DNA from: a virus
IMG/VR virus record: IMGVR_UViG_3300021962_006780
Coordinates: 1-21,712 of that record
Strand: one strand, 5' to 3'
DNA: 21,712 bases
A program made the translations under genes and the position numbers. Position 1 is the stretch's first letter. Each line of letters begins with the position of its first letter. Shown here piece after piece: positions 1 through 4,460 of this stretch. The notes beneath the pieces were generated by a model, which worked only from the letters and a program-made list of their open reading frames with translations, ran no database searches and was not told the DNA's origin.

Positions 1-2
1 AG

Positions 3-545
3 AAGCGCCTGAAAAACCTGTTGCAAGAATACCCTGTGTACACCGAGTTTCTGGAAAACGTAAAGGGTATAGGCCCTGCTATGGCCGGAGTGATTATCAG
101 CGAGATTGATATTCATAAAGCCAAGTATCCGTCTTCTATATGGGCATACGCGGGGTTGGATGTCGGGCAGGATGGTAAGGGACGTAGCCGCAAAAAAGAA
201 CATCTGGTGGAGTCTACTTACACCGATAGCGACGGCGAGACGCAAACTAAAATGGGTATATCGTTTAATCCGTGGCTCAAGACTAAATTAATAGGGGTTT
301 TGGGTAGTAGTTTTCTACGCGTCGGGGAAAACAAGTATTCTAAAATTTACTACGACTACAAAAACCGACTTGATAATTCCCCCACCCATGCGGAAAAAAC
401 CAAGAAACACAGACACAATATGGCTATACGTTATATGGTCAAGTTGTTCTTGGTAGACTTGTATGTTGCGTGGAGGACTGTAGAAGGTTTGGAAGTACAT
501 AAACCGTACCACGAAGCGAAGTTGGGCATCGTGCATACTGCGTAA
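3..545 (+). CDS. TIGR-associated (Tas) protein, C-terminal IS110-like/Nop-type domain, 5' partial
   Basis: The reading frame is open through the left window edge, so only the last 180 residues are present. Numbering from position 3, the visible part carries the helix-hairpin-helix-like signature of the IS110/IS116 C-terminal (Transposase_20) domain: VKGIGPAMAG (residues 20-29), then WAYAGLD (47-53), NPWLKTKL (89-96) and a basic HRHNMAIRYMVK stretch (136-147) before an HKPYHEAKLG tail. The usual compact Ser-Gly motif of IS110 transposases just after AGLD is not obvious, and about 35 residues rich in charge lie between AGLD and NPWLK. IS110-like proteins encoded in phages next to 36-nt dual-spacer arrays are Tas proteins, which bind tigRNA through a Nop-like domain related to box C/D snoRNP proteins. 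The stop codon (543-545) overlaps the first array motif. The N-terminus is missing, so whether it carries a RuvC (TasR), HNH (TasH) or no nuclease (TasA) cannot be told. The alternative is a true IS110 transposase, which the array makes unlikely. Confidence 0.82.
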   Translation, partial: KRLKNLLQEYPVYTEFLENVKGIGPAMAGVIISEIDIHKAKYPSSIWAYAGLDVGQDGKGRSRKKEHLVESTYTDSDGETQTKMGISFNPWLKTKLIGVLGSSFLRVGENKYSKIYYDYKNRLDNSPTHAEKTKKHRHNMAIRYMVKLFLVDLYVAWRTVEGLEVHKPYHEAKLGIVHTA

Positions 546-1207
546 CGAGTCAAAGGCAACGAGTCACTGAGCAAAAGAAAACCACAGACCATGAACGAGT
601 CATCGAGGTCAAGAAAACCAAGCGAACTAAACGAGTCAAGGCTAGGGAGAAAACCAGAAATCGGAAACGAGTCATACAAAGGAAGAAAACCAAAGTAACG
701 AAACGAGTCACGGAGAGAGAGAGAAAACCACAGACGACGAACGAGTCATTACTAAAGAGAAAACCAGTAAAATTGAACGAGTCATGGAGAGAGAGAAAAC
801 CACAGACCATGAACGAGTCAAAGTTCGAAAGAAAACCATGAAAACTGAACGAGTCAAAGCTCGAAAGAAAACCATGAAAACTGAACGAGTCAACCGTGGG
901 AAGAAAACCATATATCCTAAACGAGTTAAGCACAATAAGAAAACCATTGGAAATTAACGAGTCACGCAAAGAAAGAAAACCAAAATATCGAAACGAGTCA
1001 AGTATTTTAAGAAAACCATAGATATTGAACGAGTCAGGCAGAATAAGAAAACCAATTAACAACAACGAGTCATAAATCATAAGAAAACCATCATCGATTA
1101 ACGAGTCAATAAATACAAGAAAACCAATAAAAATTAACGAGTCAAAAGCAATTAGAAAACCAACAAGAAATAACGAGCCGACAAATACTATAAACCCATA
1201 GTGATGC
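544..1207. repeat. TIGR array: 17 dual-spacer 36-nt units with partial head and decayed tail
   Basis: Seventeen units begin at 558, 594, 630, 666, 702, 740, 776, 812, 848, 884, 920, 956, 992, 1028, 1064, 1100 and 1136. Each reads AACGAGTCA, spacer A, AGAAAACCA, spacer B. All spacers are 9 nt except spacer A of the unit at 702, which is 11 nt and GA-rich. AGAAAACCA is invariant in all 17 units. AACGAGTCA varies once (AACGAGTTA at 920). An extra AACGAGTCA at 544 sits only 5 nt before the first full unit. The unit at 1172 is decayed (AACGAGCCG, then ATAAACCCA at 1190). Two alternating constant boxes, 9-nt spacers and a 36-nt period match TIGR arrays, whose transcripts are processed to 36-nt tigRNAs with two guide segments. 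Which box is 'edge' and which is 'loop', and which strand is transcribed, are not settled here. The + strand is favoured because tas reads straight into the array with no terminator visible. Confidence 0.88.
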
Positions 1208-1260
1208 AGCGAATTACTAACTAACGAGAAATTAAACTTACAACTGGTGCGGCAAAATAA
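1208..1260. other. Short non-coding stretch between array and helicase, with possible repeat remnants
   Basis: After the decayed unit, AGCGAATTA at 1208 lies exactly one period on and matches the AACGAGTCA box at six of nine bases. AACGAG recurs at 1223. These look like eroded array units. No terminator hairpin, clear promoter or strong Shine-Dalgarno sequence is visible before the ATG at 1261. Confidence 0.4.
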
Positions 1261-2823
1261 ATGGAAATACTGGAAAACAAAGCTTTGCTTTTGCGCGTTC
1301 GTAATCCGGACAAAATAACACAAAGCATTAAAAAAAGTTTTGTTGTTGAGCAGAAAGACGACATCACCGAAATAGCGGTGCACTGGGGTTTAAAAGAAAC
1401 GCAAGAACTAGCCAAATTAAACTTTAAGAATATACCATCACCTATTTTTAAAGATTATATTTGGACTGGAAAGCTGTTACCTTTTGAACACCAGAAAACC
1501 ACCGCTAGTTTTTTAACGCTGCACAAACGAGCTTTTTGTTTTAACGAGCAAGGTACGGGGAAGACAGCCAGCGTTATATGGGCGGCGGATTATTTGATGA
1601 AATTGGGGATACTAAAAAGAGTATTGGTTATATGTCCGTTGTCCATTATGAAACCCGCATGGCAACAAGATTTGTTCAAATTTGCCATGCACAGAAGCTG
1701 TGGGATAGCCCATGGAACGGCGAGTACCCGTAAAAAAGTAATAGCTGCAAACACAGATTTTGTAATAATAAATTTTGATGGCGTAGGAGTCGTAGCAGAC
1801 GAAATAAAAAATGGTGGGTTTGATTTGATTGTTGTTGACGAAGCGACGGCTTATAAATCGGCCCAGACTACAAGATGGAAGATACTCAGCAAGATTGTTG
1901 CCAATGTAGAATGGTTGTGGATGTTGACAGGCACACCAGCGGCTCAGTCCCCCATAGATGCGTTTGGCATAGCCAGACTTATAAACCCGGATAACACCCC
2001 TAGATTTTTTAATCAGTTCAGGGACCGGGTTATGTATAAGTTGTCGGCGTTTAAATGGATGCCAAAACCGGGTGCTAAAGAATACGTACACTCTATACTG
2101 CAGCCCGCAATACGATTTGAAAAAAAGGATTGTCTGGATTTACCTGATATTATTTACATGGACCGTGATGTGGGCATGACCCCGCAACAGAAAAAATACT
2201 ATGAAGAGCTGAAAACAGAGTTGTTTTTGGAAGCCGCTGGGGAAGAAGTATCCGCCATAAATGCAGCCGTTAAGCTAAGTAAATTGCTCCAGATTGCTTG
2301 TGGCTCTGTGTATACCGATACGGGGGAAGTTATAGACTTTGATGCCTCAAATAGAATGGACGCAGTTGTAGAAGTGGTAGAGGAAGCGTCTCATAAAGTT
2401 CTGGTGTTCGTCCCTTTTACGCATACTATAGAGCTACTTTCCAAACGCATGGAAAAAGAAGGAATACCTTACGGGGTAATCGATGGCAGCGTGTCGGTTA
2501 ATAAACGCTCTGAAATAGTTAAAAAATTTCAAGAGCAAGAAATCCCCAAAGTATTAATCATACAACCACAAACAGCTTCTCATGGACTCACGTTGACGGC
2601 AGCAGATACTATTATTTGGTATGCCCCAATAACAAGTGTAGAAACATATTTGCAAGCAAATGCGCGTATAGACCGCCCCGGACAAAAAAATAGTATGACC
2701 GTGGTGCATATAAAAGGAAGTGAGGTAGAGTCGCGGTTATACACAATGTTGCGAAATAACATCAACACTCACAATTCGTTGATTGATTTGTACAAAAAAA
2801 TAATTACAGAACCGGATAAATAG
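1261..2823 (+). CDS. SF2 (SNF2-like) DNA helicase
   Basis: A 520-residue ATP-dependent helicase/translocase of superfamily 2, expected to act on phage DNA during replication, recombination or transcription. Visible motifs in order: Q-motif-like FEHQKT (75-80), Walker A NEQGTGKT (95-102), motif Ia region VLVICPLSIM (121-130), Walker B DEAT (193-196), motif III LTGTP (222-226), motif V ASHGLTL (439-445) and arginine-finger motif VI QANARIDRPGQ (465-475). Both RecA-like lobes are complete, so the protein is full length for a compact phage SNF2-type helicase; no extra accessory domain is seen. The ATG at 1261 has no convincing Shine-Dalgarno sequence, but the N-terminus (EILENKALLLRVRNPDKI) runs into the conserved fold without spare residues. 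It follows the TIGR array on the same strand and leads the replication module. The exact substrate is not deducible. Confidence 0.92.
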   Translation: MEILENKALLLRVRNPDKITQSIKKSFVVEQKDDITEIAVHWGLKETQELAKLNFKNIPSPIFKDYIWTGKLLPFEHQKTTASFLTLHKRAFCFNEQGTGKTASVIWAADYLMKLGILKRVLVICPLSIMKPAWQQDLFKFAMHRSCGIAHGTASTRKKVIAANTDFVIINFDGVGVVADEIKNGGFDLIVVDEATAYKSAQTTRWKILSKIVANVEWLWMLTGTPAAQSPIDAFGIARLINPDNTPRFFNQFRDRVMYKLSAFKWMPKPGAKEYVHSILQPAIRFEKKDCLDLPDIIYMDRDVGMTPQQKKYYEELKTELFLEAAGEEVSAINAAVKLSKLLQIACGSVYTDTGEVIDFDASNRMDAVVEVVEEASHKVLVFVPFTHTIELLSKRMEKEGIPYGVIDGSVSVNKRSEIVKKFQEQEIPKVLIIQPQTASHGLTLTAADTIIWYAPITSVETYLQANARIDRPGQKNSMTVVHIKGSEVESRLYTMLRNNINTHNSLIDLYKKIITEPDK

Positions 2824-2826
2824 TAT

Positions 2827-2854
2827 TTGATTCTATCCAAATATAAAGTACAAT
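2827..2854 (+). promoter_or_regulatory. Candidate sigma70-type promoter for the replication genes
   Basis: TTGATT (2827-2832) and TACAAT (2849-2854) are separated by 16 nt in the AT-rich gap between the helicase stop and the next gene, 26 nt before the ATG at 2880. This is a reasonable match to host housekeeping consensus. An overlapping TATAAA at 2842 is an alternative -10 element. Confidence 0.45.
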
Positions 2855-2869
2855 AGCTACCCCGACAAA

Positions 2870-2875
2870 AGGAGG
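2870..2875 (+). promoter_or_regulatory. Strong Shine-Dalgarno sequence
   Basis: AGGAGG ends 4 nt before the ATG at 2880 and fixes that start. It contrasts with the weak initiation region of the preceding helicase. Confidence 0.75.
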
Positions 2876-2879
2876 AACT

Positions 2880-3287
2880 ATGAGTGACACCTCGTTAAAC
2901 GCAGAAGCGTTGGCTTCTGTGTATATTAAAATACGAACCAACATAGAGGCTCTTAAAGAGCGTCATAAATCTGAACTGGAAGAACTGGAATCCCAATTTA
3001 AACTCGTAAGCGATGCGCTACTGGATTTATGCAACGCGCAAAATGCAAATACAATAAAAACTCCTGCGGGCACCATATCAAGGCTTGTAACGTCTAGGTA
3101 CTGGACTAACGATTGGGATAGCATGTATCAGTTTGTAATGGATAATGAAGCCCCGTTCTTGCTGGAGAAAAGAATTAATAACGGTAACATGAAGGATTAT
3201 CTGGAAGCTTTTCCGGATAAATTGCCAGTAGGATTGCAAGCAGACAGGAAGTTTTCTATTCAAGTTCGTAAACCAAACAAAAAGTGA
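2880..3287 (+). CDS. Gp157-like phage protein with N-terminal coiled coil
   Basis: A 135-residue protein. Residues about 10-55 form a charged amphipathic helix (IEALKERHKSELEELESQ) likely to be a coiled coil. It is followed by IKTPAGTISR (about 60-69), reminiscent of the 'IKTP-x-TI' strand of Gp157-family phage proteins, and an RYWTNDWD segment. No enzymatic motif is visible. The start is fixed by a strong AGGAGG, and the stop lies 7 nt before the next ATG, so the two genes are almost certainly co-translated. The position between helicase and primase suggests a DNA replication or recombination accessory role; this is inference from context. The family assignment rests on a short motif and overall layout. 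Confidence 0.72.
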   Translation: MSDTSLNAEALASVYIKIRTNIEALKERHKSELEELESQFKLVSDALLDLCNAQNANTIKTPAGTISRLVTSRYWTNDWDSMYQFVMDNEAPFLLEKRINNGNMKDYLEAFPDKLPVGLQADRKFSIQVRKPNKK

Positions 3288-3294
3288 GGATATT

Positions 3295-4209
3295 ATGAGT
3301 AATATAGCTATTTTTAAAAACCAGAACGCAGTAACCACCACGGGTAAGCGTGAGCTGAGTGATTTGGCCAAGTCTTTGGCGAGTTCTTTGACTACCAGAC
3401 GTATCCAGACCAGCATCAATGGCACGTTCAAGCGCGTTGTAAACGGTGAACAGATTGGTAATGCCGTGCGGGGGGAAATCAATGTAATCATAGTCAGCGC
3501 GTTGCCGAAAGTGTCCCGTGTGTTTTATGCTGAAAAATACGACCCGGATGGTGAAGCGACCTTACCAAACTGCTGGTCCAATCTTGGGGACAAACCTGAA
3601 TCGGCAGCTGCAGACCCCCAGAGTACCAGTTGCGCTACGTGCCCTCAAAACATAAAAGGCTCAGGCGGTGGAGACCGTAGAGCATGTCGTTACCAGCGTA
3701 GAATTTCTGTGCTGGTGGAAGGTGATGATAGTGGCGACGTATATCAGTTTAACGTACCCTCAAAGTCTTTGTTTGGTAAAGGCACCGGCAACGTGCATCC
3801 GTTTGAGAGCTACATAAAGTTCCTGATTGCCAATGGGGAATCCCCGGACAACGTAGTAACCAATGTAAGCTACGACGCAAACGCAGAAGGCATGGAGCTG
3901 TTGTTTACTCCGGTGCGTAATGTAACGGACGAAGAATACGAAATGATAAAGAGCGCCCAAGCCCGTCCGGAAACCAAAGCCTACACAACGATTACGGTTG
4001 CACAGGCAGATAAGGTAACCAAGCAGCCTGAAAAAGTCGCAGCGAAGCCCGCCGCCCCCGTTGTTTCTCGTAGTGAAGAACCGGAGGAAGTAGAAGAGCC
4101 TACTCCTGCCCCTACAAAACGGGAAAAGACCAAAGCTAAACAGGAAGCTTCTAGTGAGGCGAAGCCCGCTTTAGCCGACGTACTTAGCGCATGGGGTGAT
4201 GAAGACTAA
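3295..4209 (+). CDS. Cys4 phage protein with acidic C-terminus, possible ssDNA-binding protein
   Basis: A 304-residue protein with three visible parts. Residues about 60-210 form a beta-rich core. Within it are Cys93, Cys113, Cys116 and Cys131, including a CATC pair and a GSGGGDRRACRYQRR segment, which look like a zinc-binding site. The core continues with VYQFNVPSKSLFGKG (149-163), a pattern I associate with conserved phage replication-module proteins. Residues about 225-290 are a low-complexity Ala/Lys/Glu/Pro linker. The end is LADVLSAWGDED, acidic in the manner of SSB tails that recruit replication partners. A single-stranded DNA-binding role is inferred from the tail, the metal site and the place just ahead of the primase-helicase; no OB fold can be proved by eye. 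The stop overlaps the next ATG by one base (TAATG). Confidence 0.75.
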   Translation: MSNIAIFKNQNAVTTTGKRELSDLAKSLASSLTTRRIQTSINGTFKRVVNGEQIGNAVRGEINVIIVSALPKVSRVFYAEKYDPDGEATLPNCWSNLGDKPESAAADPQSTSCATCPQNIKGSGGGDRRACRYQRRISVLVEGDDSGDVYQFNVPSKSLFGKGTGNVHPFESYIKFLIANGESPDNVVTNVSYDANAEGMELLFTPVRNVTDEEYEMIKSAQARPETKAYTTITVAQADKVTKQPEKVAAKPAAPVVSRSEEPEEVEEPTPAPTKREKTKAKQEASSEAKPALADVLSAWGDED

Positions 4210-4442
4210 TGACTATCGGGTATTCTTTACAGCTATACCGCTGTAACAGGGAGGCTCCTCAGCATAAGCTTGGTGTAAGGCTTGGAAAGCTGTGTATAGA
4301 AAAAAACATCTCTGTGGACTACGTTTCAGATAAGCTCAATGTTTCCAGACAGACTATCTATAACTGGTTCATGGGGTTGTCGGAACCTCAAAGGCGGCAT
4401 TTGACAAACATAGAGAGGTTTCTAGCCTCTCTTAATAAATAA
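4209..4442 (+). CDS. Small helix-turn-helix DNA-binding protein
   Basis: A 77-residue protein. GKLCIEKNISVDYVSDKLNV followed by SRQTIYNWFMG (residues about 26-56) reads as a Cro/XRE-like helix-turn-helix: an SVDYVSDKLNVSRQTIYNWF pattern with a conserved Trp in the recognition helix. There is no dimerisation or ligand domain, so it resembles Cro-sized phage regulators or small replication-associated DNA-binding proteins. It starts by overlapping the stop of the preceding gene (TAATG), and the next gene follows after 18 nt, so it is embedded in the replication operon rather than divergently transcribed like a typical lysogeny switch. The operator is unknown. Confidence 0.8.
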   Translation: MTIGYSLQLYRCNREAPQHKLGVRLGKLCIEKNISVDYVSDKLNVSRQTIYNWFMGLSEPQRRHLTNIERFLASLNK

Positions 4443-4460
4443 CCCTTATTAAAGGAGCCT

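Noticed and set aside
3-1207. Locus as an IS110 insertion sequence with its bridge RNA
   Set aside because: A bridge RNA is one structured non-coding end, not 17 tandem dual-spacer units. No element ends or target duplication are visible, and the protein lacks an obvious serine loop after AGLD. The left part is outside the window, so this is not fully excluded.
544-1207. Array as a conventional CRISPR
   Set aside because: Spacers are only 9 nt, there are two different alternating boxes rather than one repeat of 23-40 nt, and no cas gene is present.
544-1207. Array as phage origin iterons
   Set aside because: Iterons would conserve one box with non-informative spacing. Here two boxes alternate with strictly measured 9-nt variable segments next to an IS110/Nop-like gene. 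A secondary origin function cannot be excluded.
550-1383. A 277-codon open frame on the - strand across the repeat array, encoding a 12-residue repeat (DSF...GFL)
   Set aside because: The 36-nt period equals 12 codons, so a stop-free frame in the constant boxes propagates along the array. The product is a translation of the repeats, and it also runs into the start of the helicase gene on the opposite strand.
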